64,000 nt of DNA, taken from Triops longicaudatus. Its lineage: Eukaryota > Arthropoda > Branchiopoda > Notostraca > Triopsidae. Positions 26,201 to 35,000 of this stretch are shown piece by piece (within the stretch, counting starts at the first letter, position 1; every line of letters begins with the position of its first letter). The position numbers were made by a program, and so were the translations under genes. The notes below the pieces were generated by a model. The model worked only from the letters and a program-made list of their open reading frames with translations, searched no databases and was not told the DNA's origin. The DNA lies in assembly GCA_022885665.1 (NCBI GenBank), contig JAGQDJ010000033.1, forward strand, positions 62,001-126,000. Reading direction: 5' to 3'.

Positions 26201-28482
26201 CTGTCAGCAACGTCACCCCAAACGGCAATTAATACCTACGGTAATAACCGTAATTAATTGACACGTGACTTGCTTCCTTCCTGGAGGACCATTTCCCGTG
26301 CTTTGTCGCTTGTCTGGGCTGTAATTTGCCAATTCGATATTTGATTTACTTGCTTAAAAGCTGGCAATTGAGTTGCCCCATTAAGATGGGTGATGACAAC
26401 CAAAGTTTCTCAGTGGCTAAGTTAGGAACAAGTGGTGTGTGGTGTAGCACAATTTTGCAAGCATTTCTGCTTAAAATTTAAGTTTTCGAAAGAGAATTGA
26501 ATGGCGTCATGCGACTTAGTGGATCAGGCGTGAAGTCGAAATGGGCGAAAGTGCTTTCGTTTGTCGACAAGCGGGAGCAAGTTCGGAAAAGAAATCGAAA
26601 ACAGGACATAAAATATGTAAAGGAACACGTGGGCATACAGGCTGGAGTGATTTTTGTTCTGCACGGGTCCAAAAAAACGTGTTCAGGGCCATGTAAATTA
26701 GTAGCATTTCTTGCAGTTAGATTGCTTTTATTAATCGTCCACTTGACGTGTTTGGGTGAATGAAGCACAGGGAAAATGCGATCGCTTGTTAGGTAAAAAC
26801 CATTCGTCTTACGTGGGAAAAGAAGCAGACACTAATTAACTTCTCTCGCCTAACCTTCCTGCGTTCAGTGATGTATTTTCTTGGAAGAAGGCCCTACATA
26901 CGATTTGGCTTTTGGAAGAAATTTGTTTCCTTCCAGGGAGGCAAACAAAACTTACAAAAATAACAAGTATGGAAAATTAAGTAAAGGAGCCGTTCAGATT
27001 GTACTGCACAGGGGCAAGGAGGAGTTCATTTATTTAGGAAACAGATTTGAAGTACAGTAAAACTTAAATACATGCTTTGGATGCGAAAAGAAAGTAGACG
27101 AAGAGAGAAATAATGTATGAACAAGAATTTATCGAGTCATGGGGCAAATTTTCCCACTGTACAAGTTTAAATCACTCAAAGCGATGCATTCTTTTATGAA
27201 CCTTGCCCTTCTCGCGTGGTAAGCAAGAAAGGTGAAGGGACTTTTCTTCCAGAAAGGGCCCTTGTATATTGTATTTGAGATCACAGAAGTGCAGCTGCGT
27301 TCTTCGTATTTCGTAGCAGTAAAAAGATTCTACGGCCAGCATCATTCCGTGAAGGCCTTCTCTTGGTTACAAATCACGTCTGCAAAGCTCTGCATAGTCT
27401 TCTCTATTCTCTAGGACTTTTTCGTTTCATATGAATCCCATCCAACTTTTGATTAACTTTTTAGAACTGTATGGAGAGCATGATTAATGCAGTAGAGAGT
27501 ATAAGTTGGTGTAACTTGTTGGCGTATAATATTCGTTTTTCATTTCGTTTAATTATGGAATTTCGCTTTTCTTCTCTTTCGTTTTTTACAGGACCCAAAG
27601 TTAGTGCGTCTCAAGGTGCAGCAACGGTTTATTCAGCCGAAACGTTTACCATTGCTGTTGTGGTTTCGTGCTTCAGCGCTTTGGTTTTGGGATTCATCGG
27701 AGGCTTGGTATTTTCGCGGCGGTGTCGCATCGGCGAATACAGCAGCGGATTTTCCGGTCTGGAGCAGCGGAATTTGAGCAGGTAACCATGTGTGAAAATT
27801 GTGCAGTTTTCCCCGCCAAGAAGAGAACTTGTTTTCAGAAATGAGTGGAATCTGACGAATGCGGGGAGGCAATTAGTAAAGCTACTGGGGTAGGGATGGC
27901 AATTAGAAGAAAGTGCTACGCCGAGGTAGCTATGAGCTCATCGTGTACGATTTCTATCTACGTTTAGGAAGAAAGATAATATGAGCTGAGCAGCCACGTC
28001 CTAAAGACGAATGAAGATTGAGTGGCATAGGAATCCAGGGTCTATAGAAGTGCTTGAACTGGAGAGTAAATTTCCGTGTACTTCTGTCGGAAGGTCATGT
28101 GTGACGAAATGCAGAAAGGGTAGGACGGCCAAAATAGTCTATAAGTCATTTGTCGCCTCCATACATCTGCTTTCAGTCGAGTGCTATTACACGTTCAGCA
28201 TTCATGATTTTGCAATATACGCATTGAGTGTGTATACAAGGGTGATGAAGTCCCATGCAAGCATGATTATGAACTAGCATACTCGTGTAGAAATTTTAAT
28301 ACAATTTACTGTTTGTATTCTTTAGATTGAATGATTCAGCCAATTTGGACCCGAGTGCAATCCCACCTAACAAGATGAATAATTTCATTGACAACCAACC
28401 CGCCAAAATTGCCAACGAAAAGAACGCTAATTCTGTTATTGATATGAAGCCTATTCAGAAAGTGAAAAAGACGTATGTTTGA
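6986..28482 (+). CDS. Sema1a: Sema1a-like transmembrane semaphorin, whole coding span (18 exons)
   Basis: Class-1 semaphorins are membrane-bound axon-guidance proteins that bind Plexin A and can also signal in reverse. Coding exons: 6986-7298, 18780-18876, 19267-19318, 22010-22180, 22254-22341, 22415-22519, 22573-22661, 22722-22863, 22942-23096, 23161-23354, 23432-23514, 23824-24055, 24146-24294, 24604-24651, 25003-25167, 25820-25945, 27592-27781, 28326-28482. All have GT/AG borders and consistent phases, giving 2556 nt or 851 residues. Order: basic N-region, signal peptide (about 73-90), sema domain (about 110-560), PSI domain (about 565-605), Thr/Pro/Cys stalk (about 620-750), membrane helix (about 756-777), 74-residue tail. 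No Ig or thrombospondin domain is present, as expected for class 1. Family recognition comes from motifs such as DHFKLL, NIVYNIS, DDCQNYIRV, CGTNAYNPLC, FFFRETAVEY and DPYCAW. The splice model is my own reading and has no transcript support. Confidence 0.93.
8182..8232. repeat. (AAT)17 microsatellite
   Basis: An uninterrupted run of 17 AAT units (51 bp) inside Sema1a intron 1. It is likely to vary in length between individuals. Confidence 0.97.
12423..12473. repeat. Imperfect foldback in Sema1a intron 1
   Basis: CATTTACCC (12437-12445) and GGGTAAATG (12455-12463) are perfect 9-bp arms around a 9-nt loop. Outside them CTTAAAAGC and GCTTTAAG pair with bulges. Confidence 0.6.
18780..18876 (+). 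CDS. Sema1a: Sema1a exon 2: start of sema domain
   Basis: Phase 1 in, phase 2 out, with a pyrimidine-rich CAG acceptor and a GTAATG donor. Encodes residues 105-136 plus two bases of 137: DPKEVLRFQGNESHPDHF followed by KLLDSNGDSLLVGA. This is the first blade of the sema beta-propeller, with an N-glycosylation site (NES). The R at the junction is completed by the first base of exon 3, giving the family motif GARNIVYN. Confidence 0.95.
19267..19318 (+). CDS. Sema1a: Sema1a exon 3: sema domain
   Basis: A 52-nt exon, phase 2 in and phase 0 out, with TTCCAG acceptor and GTATGT donor. Encodes NIVYNISLRDMTENVEK, the conserved propeller strand that follows GAR in semaphorins, with the glycosylation site NIS. 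It is far too short to be found by length alone and is called from its motif and matching phase. Confidence 0.95.
22010..22180 (+). CDS. Sema1a: Sema1a exon 4: sema domain
   Basis: Phase 0 at both ends, 57 codons (residues 155-211). It begins RLEWYSS and carries CLMKGKSEDDCQNYIRVLA and CGTNAYNPLCRRYTI. Four cysteines sit at the places expected for the first conserved disulphides of the sema domain. Borders are CTTGTAG and GTATGG. Confidence 0.97.
22254..22341 (+). CDS. Sema1a: Sema1a exon 5: sema domain
   Basis: Phase 0 in, phase 1 out. Encodes residues 212-240: GGSLNVEKEMAGKGMC then PYDPSHNSTAVFT, including the family motif G-x-C-P-Y-D-P and a glycosylation site (NST). Donor GTACGT. The 73-bp intron before it is typical of this compact stretch of exons 4-13. 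Confidence 0.96.
22415..22519 (+). CDS. Sema1a: Sema1a exon 6: sema domain
   Basis: Phase 1 at both ends (residues 241-275). Encodes DGELYSGTVSDFSGLDPLIY then RDPLRTEQYDLKHLN. The G-E-L-Y-S-G-T-V-x-D-F sequence is one of the most conserved semaphorin strands. Acceptor TTACGCAG, donor GTAACT. Confidence 0.97.
22573..22661 (+). CDS. Sema1a: Sema1a exon 7: sema domain
   Basis: Phase 1 in, phase 0 out (residues 276-305). Encodes APSFVNSIADGGYVYFFFRE then TAVEYMNCGK. The Y-V-Y-F-F-F-R-E-T-A-V-E-Y block is a semaphorin signature. The acceptor is ATTCCTAG and the donor GTGAGA. Confidence 0.97.
22722..22863 (+). CDS. Sema1a: Sema1a exon 8: sema domain
   Basis: Phase 0 in, phase 1 out (residues 306-352). 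Begins AVYSRVARVCKNDKGG and continues WASRFTSFLKSRLNCSISG, the conserved R-V-A-R-V-C-K-x-D-x-G-G and L-K-A/S-R-L-x-C-S blocks of the propeller. It contains the glycosylation site NCS. Donor GTAAGT. Confidence 0.97.
22942..23096 (+). CDS. Sema1a: Sema1a exon 9: sema domain
   Basis: Phase 1 in, phase 0 out (residues 353-404). Encodes the blocks GVFTTPVNSIQGSAVCAF and LQDMLDVFEGKFK, the late propeller repeats with the conserved S-A-V-C-x-F cysteine. Acceptor CCTCCAG, donor GTAAAG. Confidence 0.97.
23161..23354 (+). CDS. Sema1a: Sema1a exon 10: sema domain
   Basis: Phase 0 in, phase 2 out (residues 405-468). Encodes SNWLPVDPADVPEPRPGQCV followed by FIKSHSLMDEAVPPFY. The P-x-P-R-P-G-x-C and F-x-K-x-H-x-L-M-D blocks are standard for the family. 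The donor is GTAGGT. Confidence 0.97.
23432..23514 (+). CDS. Sema1a: Sema1a exon 11: sema domain
   Basis: Phase 2 in, phase 1 out (residues 469-496). Encodes HRFTKISVDPQVRALDGKTY then DVLIIGT. The Y-D-V-L-x-I-G-T-D strand is completed across the junction with exon 12. Acceptor GTACAG, donor GTAAAT. Confidence 0.97.
23824..24055 (+). CDS. Sema1a: Sema1a exon 12: end of sema domain, start of PSI
   Basis: Phase 1 in, phase 2 out (residues 497-573). Encodes DKGKIIRALN, the variable EEVQVLKNENPITNLKI strand, and the closing strands IVVSDDEIQSIPLHRC. C565 and C573 begin the cysteine-rich PSI fold. At 232 nt it is the longest exon of the extracellular part after exon 1. Donor GTAAGT. Confidence 0.97.
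24146..24294 (+). CDS. Sema1a: Sema1a exon 13: PSI domain
   Basis: Phase 2 in, phase 1 out (residues 574-623). Encodes AECVKLQDPYCAWNPATARC, the PSI (plexin-semaphorin-integrin) core with the diagnostic D-P-Y-C-A-W, then a linker ending DECPETH. PSI positions the propeller relative to the membrane. Acceptor AAACAG, donor GTAAGG. Confidence 0.97.
24604..24651 (+). CDS. Sema1a: Sema1a exon 14: 48-nt stalk cassette
   Basis: A 48-nt exon, phase 1 at both ends (residues 624-639), encoding GGWTSSSDAISSTTLL. It is Ser/Thr-rich and therefore probably an O-glycosylated stalk. Because the length is a multiple of three and the phases match, it could be skipped without shifting the frame. Acceptor GTGTCTTAG, donor GTAAGT. 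It is called from splice sites and phase, not from strong homology. Confidence 0.75.
   Translation, partial: GVGQAAVMRFPVLRS
25003..25167 (+). CDS. Sema1a: Sema1a exon 15: Cys/Pro-rich stalk
   Basis: Phase 1 at both ends, 165 nt (residues 640-694). Begins VSEPVLAATCAPCMCPECPS, with cysteines at 649, 652, 654 and 657, then a Thr/Ser/Pro/Met-rich run. Similar Cys/Pro stalks precede the membrane helix in class-1 semaphorins, where they may support dimer disulphides. The upstream intron tract (TTTGTTGGGTTGTCTTGTTCAG) is a strong acceptor. The donor, GTATTA, is moderate. Confidence 0.8.
25820..25945 (+). CDS. Sema1a: Sema1a exon 16: acidic stalk
   Basis: Phase 1 at both ends, 126 nt (residues 695-736). 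Encodes GGHLMSDEELDIETNVIVDD then RRSFAVDPDDGHSLDNDS. It is strongly acidic and probably flexible, lying just before the membrane helix exon. It follows the acceptor GTGTGTAG and ends at GTAAGC. It could also be skipped in frame. Confidence 0.8.
27592..27781 (+). CDS. Sema1a: Sema1a exon 17: transmembrane helix
   Basis: Phase 1 in, phase 2 out (residues 737-799). After GPKVSASQGAATVYSAETF a single hydrophobic helix runs from about residue 756 to 777, followed by the stop-transfer cluster SRRCR. This makes the protein type I and membrane-bound, which separates it from secreted class-2 semaphorins. The start of the cytoplasmic tail (GEYSSGFSGLEQRNLSR) follows. The acceptor has a good pyrimidine tract (TTTTTTACAG); the donor is GTAACC. 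Confidence 0.92.
28326..28482 (+). CDS. Sema1a: Sema1a exon 18: cytoplasmic tail and stop
   Basis: Phase 2 in, ends at TGA 28480-28482 (residues 800-851). Encodes LNDSANLDPSAIPPNKMNNF and ends MKPIQKVKKTYV. The whole tail is 74 residues, which is short. A GTATGT that could act as a donor sits at 28473, inside the last codons, so a longer isoform is possible. Acceptor TTCTTTAG. Confidence 0.88.
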
Positions 28483-28717
28483 ACACAGAGACATGTAACC
28501 AAGTCAGCCGAACTTCAAGTGTTTGCCGGTTCCCAACATACGAGTCACAGTTGCGCAAGCCTTATCAGGATAGAAAGCAAGAACAGAAAATGTGAAGGTG
28601 TAAGAGTGTCACAAGAAACATTCCCCGGACTGGTTTTTATATTCCGTGTAATTTACTTGCATGTGTACATACGAGAAGAGGAAAATCGCTACGAACACAT
28701 CCGTTTTACAAAATAGA

Positions 28718-28723
28718 AATAAA
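28718..28723 (+). terminator. Possible Sema1a poly(A) signal
   Basis: First canonical AATAAA after the stop codon, about 236 nt downstream. Further AATAAA copies lie at 29236-29241 and 29240-29245. The real cleavage site cannot be told from sequence. Confidence 0.4.
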
Positions 28724-31700
28724 GGAAATCAAGATCAGTATATAATTCCCACCGTGATGATTGGAACGTTTTGCTACTTAGCAAGTACCCAACTCGTTTA
28801 GTGAGGCTTGCTTTTGCCAAAGGTGCGTCATTTTACGTCTACATTGTAAATACTCCATCAGTGTCCAAAAGTGACTGATTTGAAGACCCCCTCCCCTCCT
28901 TTTCCAATTGTGTAGCTTGTGTTTGCATCCGTTCGTCATGTATTGTATATAAATTTCCAAACATTCGCTGTTGATGCTCATTTGACCGAAAAAAAAAGAT
29001 AAATAATAACCATGGAAGACTTGGATGGTCAAGGAGCTTTGAAGAAGCTTTAATTCTTTTTGTTAATTCAGGCCAAAATATGACAGTTAAATCAAACCGT
29101 CCTTTCTAACTTGGAAATCTGTGTTACGCGACTTGACTCGGTGATCAAAATCTTTTGGAAATTGACAAAAATTGCCGTTTTGAAAAAAAATGACCCACCC
29201 ATTCATCCCCCACTGTTGTATTGGACAATTAAAAAAATAAATAAAGTATATTTTCTATCATATGCGTTCGTCATTCCCATGGTTTTGCTGAAATATATGT
29301 TGCTAGGACTATGGCTTCCGTTGGCAAGGGTTACATCGGATCAATAATTTTGCATTAGGTTTCGTGAGTTGAATGGCATTAATGCTTAAATATCTAGAAA
29401 TAATACAACACGGGAGAATTTTAATTCGACAAGTTTTTGAATTTCCAGTAAAAAAACAACAACGAAAGTTTACATTTTTTTTCTTCTCTATTGAAGACTT
29501 AGGACACATGGCACAAGCAATATCGGGTATGCAACTTGAAAAACGTGCCGCACGTATACATCAACGTTTTCATTCCGATGGTTTGTAAACATGCTCGTTT
29601 AACGTGGGGTAAACGCACTGCGTCTTTGGGCGTTTGGAATGCTTGCGCTTAAGTGGATCATTATAATACATAACCTAAATGACAGGGTTAATGGATTGTA
29701 TCAGCCAAGGTAATCTTGAGTTTTACAATAGGTAAATTTGAAAAACGAAGCTTACGAGTCCAATAGTCCCCTCCATGTACATGGTAATGCAGTTTAGATT
29801 TTACGCGGTCGAGAACTCGTTTATTTTTAGTTTACAATCAGTCAATAGATGTCGCTGAAACATTTAACTTGTGAGATTTTAAATACTTTTAAAGGTTCAT
29901 ATTGGATGTAGCAGTCTCAAAAGTAAGCACATGTGATTAGCTACCTTTTGTCTACACGGAAATTAAAATAGGAAACCATAGCTATTTTTCCGAAGGAGTC
30001 AACTTTTCGAGAACACGGAACGCATACTTACCTTGCACATGGTTCAGTGTACGCGGTGGTTTCGCGGAACCAGTCGACCGCGCTAATGGGGGCTTACTGG
30101 AGATGGTAACAAAAGTTTTTATTAAAACGTTCTAGGTTATATACTTCTCAGTGTTCTCGCGGAAACTCTCCACTCAAATTGCATTTTAATTTTTCGTACA
30201 AACTTATAATTAAGGCTTTCACTGCTGTGCTGAAGCTCTTAAATATTATACTTCGGTGTTCACGTGTGTGCGCCTGGTATAAAGTCCGTGTTAACTCAGT
30301 AACGGCTGGTGATGTGGGAGGCTAGCGCAAATACGCGCTGTAACAAAACGTTGGGGCATGGAACAATGGCTTGATAACTTTTTGGCAAAGCACTACTTTA
30401 ACCTCATTACACGATTCACATGCGTTCTGGAGAAGAGTTAAAGCGAGGCTGGGAAGCGTTACACGAGGGTTACGTGAAATAAAGAGGTGCGTTTCACTGG
30501 GATAGACCTCAGCTGGGAAACTTTAGTGTACGACATATATGTAGACGGTAAGCTGTATTTACAACAGACATAAACCTACTTTGTTCATGAAACTGTTGAA
30601 AAGTAGATGAGAACAGATTGCAGTAGATTGAAACTTTTTACTGATTTTCTACTCCGTTTCGTGTATATCAATCTCTGCTGGTAAAAATATGAAGATTCTG
30701 TGTTTGCTTATCATAAGCAAAATCCAGGTTTCACTTGTAGATTTTAGTGTTTTAATTTAACTTTTGTGGCATGGAGTATTCGAATCCAGTATTTAAACTA
30801 TTTATATGTAATTGTCGTACTGTATTCCACTATGTAGGACAAAGATAGGTGTGCGTTCGTTATCAGTATCGGATAGAAAATAAAGTACCGTACTCCACAA
30901 AAAAACTGCCCCAATAAAGTTCCCGTACCTAACTCCACGGCAGTTGCGTGAGTTTGTCCTACAATCAGACGCGTGTAAAAGTGCCTGTCCCGAAGTGTCG
31001 CTTTTTTACATAGTGCCGTGCTATTAGCATAGGACGCTTTGTTGGGGCCGATTTTGATGGAGAGCACTGAACGTCATTCTATATGTACTACAACAGTTTG
31101 TAAACGGATTTTTTCTGCTCTGGCTTAGCTGGTCATATTCAGAATGTAAAGCAATTAATTGAGTCTTCCTGTAGTAATTAATCCGTATTTATCTTCTACG
31201 TACGACTTTTGCCTTGAGAAGTACGTAATGCACGGTACGTTAGTGAGCAGAATGGTGACCATCGATCTTAAAGTCCTAGTTGCTCTCTCCCCATAAATCA
31301 ACCTTGTCATATTCGAGTAAGAATAATTCTGGGGATTACAAGCATTGATAGAGGTGGAAATGACTGTTGTGGACGTAAATGACTGCGACACTATTGTCTA
31401 ACGTCACTAGCGTGGCACGTGGGCTTTGACAGCAACGTCCGGCATAGTTTGTTCACCTCGTACCTTGTCCCTCCTATTCCGAGTATAGGAGCATAGACTA
31501 TACGAGGGAAGAAAGTGTAATCTATTGGAATACCAATAGGTAAGACCAGTATAATATCGAATTTCTCTATCACTTTTCCTCTCAGCTATAGAATAGATAA
31601 TTTACGTGGGGTTCAATAACAATTCTTGGTGTTTTTAGATACAGTTACTACCGCGCACTGGTAGCTACATAACACCACAACTCAACATGACCTAAGTATT

Positions 31701-32063
31701 TCCTTGGTATCCTTACACTTGACTAAAATCTGCAATTTACTAGTGAACGCTAACGATTTGGGGCACCATTATAAGCTAGACCCTTTCTTTTTTTACGCGT
31801 CACGAAACTTTTCCCTAGTTCCCTGTACGAAAAGGACCCAGCTTAGTAGACGTACAGTCCCTAGACAAATGAGACAGATTCATTTTATCATCAGAATTTG
31901 CCCATATCGCTATGAGACATCTTTCCGCGTGTGTGTACTCTTTTAACAAATGAAAACTGTAAATCCCTATGGTATTTCGTCTGTTGCTTTTAATTTGATT
32001 TGGATCTTCTGATTCCGGATTAGTGGAAGGCTAGGTAATGAGACGTTATGCAGTGAGAGGCAT

Positions 32064-32099
32064 AAATGCTACGGTGTCCACTTGGGCACCGTAGCATTT
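32064..32099. repeat. Perfect 13-bp hairpin, extendable to 16 bp
   Basis: AAATGCTACGGTG (32064-32076) is followed by its exact reverse complement at 32087-32099. The inner bases TCC and GGG extend pairing (one G-U) to a 16-bp stem with an ACTT tetraloop. The stem is shorter than a typical microRNA precursor. Confidence 0.85.
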
Positions 32100-35000
32100 G
32101 CATAGCATTTGTGCTGTTCGGTCACTTTGCAATTGTGGCAGAAATTGTGGAATCTGTTTCTGCTACCACGTCAAGTGCACAACAGCCCTAAATCAAGCAA
32201 CGAGTTCAGCATTACTCCATTAGAATATATGCTTCCAGTGAGCCCTGGTGGATTTAGAAGTAAGAACATAACAACATTTCCTGTCTTTTGCAGAAATCTA
32301 TCAGTATTCCAAAAATACTTGAGCAAAAAAAAAAAATAAATAAAAAAATGGGAGGTGTAACATTAACTGTGACAACTCGATTTCGGAAGTACTGATGTTA
32401 AAATGTTGCCGTGAAGGAGTCACAGTTGGATCCGCGAAGTGCTAACGTGACGCTATTTTGAGATTTTATTGTTGCCCATCGGCAAACAAGAGAGCCTTCA
32501 AAATAGTGCCTTTTTGCGTGTGGAAGTATAACGTAGCATATTATAAATCAGCTGAAGCAGTAGGACGTGAAGCTAAGCCCAGACGTTAATATTTTCGCGA
32601 TGTCCACAATTATTACTGAATTTCGTATCGCAACTGTGGAAAAGAGGAGAAAATTTCATTGATGCATTCCGCCGTTCGCAAAAGTAACGACTCAGCTGGA
32701 AAGTAGCTACAGGCCATCTCGTTGGATTCTCGGCTTTTCCCTGGATGCTGCGTGAATTACCGCAAGAATGCAGAAGTGAATGGTATATACAGGCTACACG
32801 AGTTTGGGTGAAGTTCGAAGACAAGCCAAACAAGTATAATATACTGTATGCTAACGAAAAGGCGTCGCTCATCTAGACTTTTTCTGTATAGGAAGCCTAT
32901 TAGCAAGAAACTTCAACCTCCACGGAGAGCTAATTAAGCAAGTTGCAAGAGAATGTGTTACTTTATCCAGATATTCTTTCTTCATTTTTTGGATTCTCTT
33001 GGTACGCGCAAGGCCTTATCTTATGGTAAATTATTTATTCGAATTTCTGATACATATAGTGTTATGGGACTTTACAATACGTGAGTTCGGGATAATTTAA
33101 AGCGCCCCAGTGTTCAAGGCTTTCAGCAAGTACTGCCTGGCTCAGCTGTTGCCCATGCCCCACTTTTTCGTTTTTTATTCAATTCTGCCATAATTCTGCC
33201 TTGGTCCTCGGGGATTGTCACGACCTACGAAAGGGCTGCTTAGCTTCGTCTACTTAAGACGTACAGTTTAACATCAGATCTGTAAGCTTTATTCTCCTAC
33301 CCAGCTACTGATTCGTAGTACCCTCTACAGTGTGCTTTCAAGTCCGTGTCTAATAACGCGATGTTTCCTCCGTCTAGCTCTTGCATTTCTGATGGCTCAT
33401 TTGCCATTATCAAAGTCACGTCCGAGTAGCTCTTCCGCGTTATAATAGCTTTTAGTAGGTGGGGAGGGTTTTTAATTCTTTTTTCTTTCTTCCGTTGTAA
33501 TAAGCAAGGTATTGTGTAGGAAAGAGATAAAAGCTTAAATAAAGAATGCTTTTTGGAAAATGAAAGTCGTCAGATTTCTGGCACGGACGATGCAGAAAAC
33601 TGGGATGAGGGAAGGAAGCTCGTGATGATGTTAACCTGGTCTATTGGACACTCAATTGAACCGCACTCTGGGACTTCCAGCCAAGAGTAACAGAAGCACG
33701 CGGTCAGCCAACGCGAATAGCACACGCTTCATTTCCACTGACCTTAGGTGGAACTTGAATCTTGGAAAACGTCAGTAAAATTCACGGTAGCTAGCTGATA
33801 ACTCGATCGCGAACCGGATGTTGGAAGAAAATGACCCGTTTCTGGTGACGTGTTTACTTTACTGGCGATAAATTCCATTACGTCGTAATTGGCAGAAGTC
33901 TGATATTAGATTGCCTGGCTGTTAGGTGACAGGGTTAAAATAACTTTGGGAAAATGGCAGATTATAAAATGGCAAAGCTCCGTCGTGTCTGGCCAGCTTT
34001 AAATTTGCACCAGTAATTCGAATCTTGCAAGCAATGCACTGTGCAGTTACTGTAATTATGCGGCATAAATTCACGAGTTGTTAGGGGGCGTGAAGTTATC
34101 AGTACAACACGCTAAGTTTTCAGCACGTGGGGGAGACATACCCAACGTCCGGAACGACTTATACACTCTTGATCCTTTTTTGCCTACACTATAGGAGCTG
34201 AGACGCCGTATCCGTACCTTGGTTATAAAGCCTGGTCAGAGTCGAGAAAAAAATATAATAGATTTCATTTGTAATTGAGACCGATTCATTTTAGGAAGGT
34301 CTATTTGAAATAACGTTAAATTTGCGTTTCAATACTAGACACATGAAAATTAGCCGAGAAATATTAGAAATATTACTAATAGCCAATGAGAACGTATGAA
34401 GTATGTGTGTTTACATAAACGTGTATTATACATTTATGATTTATTTATCAAGTTAAGCACCATTTAATTTTATAGACGAAATACTCCGTTCCTTTTAGCT
34501 AATGACTAATTGTTCTAGAATGGAACCAAGAGTCAATTTCTGACACTCTTAATTTTTTTTTTCAAATCGAATCAGTTCGAATCGTCTTGAAATTTTCAGA
34601 GTCCAAAACGTAACAAGTCCAGCAGAAACTTAATATTGAAACGGAAAAAATAGGAAACCATTATGGCATTAACTCGTATTTTCTAAGTCTTATTCCAGGT
34701 AATTTAACAGGATTTATGTCTGATAAAGTCTCAACTGTGAAAATGTTGCGTAACTCAGGCCAATAGCACGGATTTAGTTTTCAAACAAATATTCATCTCA
34801 AATTTGATTACATTCGGTTTAAACTGAATTTAAGTAAAGTTGATTACGTTTTCGTGAATTTTGACCTGCCTGGGTACGAACTTTGAGTTAGGGAGGGGCT
34901 GACGATATACTAGGGACAGATTTGTTGTTTCCTTGCCAGACAGCGTCCAGAAAAAAGTACCGGAGCCGGAGGGACGTTCCTCCACTGACACGTGCGGTGT

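Noticed and set aside
34570..34590. AGTTCGAATCG, considered as a tRNA T-loop
   Set aside because: No matching acceptor stem, D-arm or anticodon arm could be found around it.
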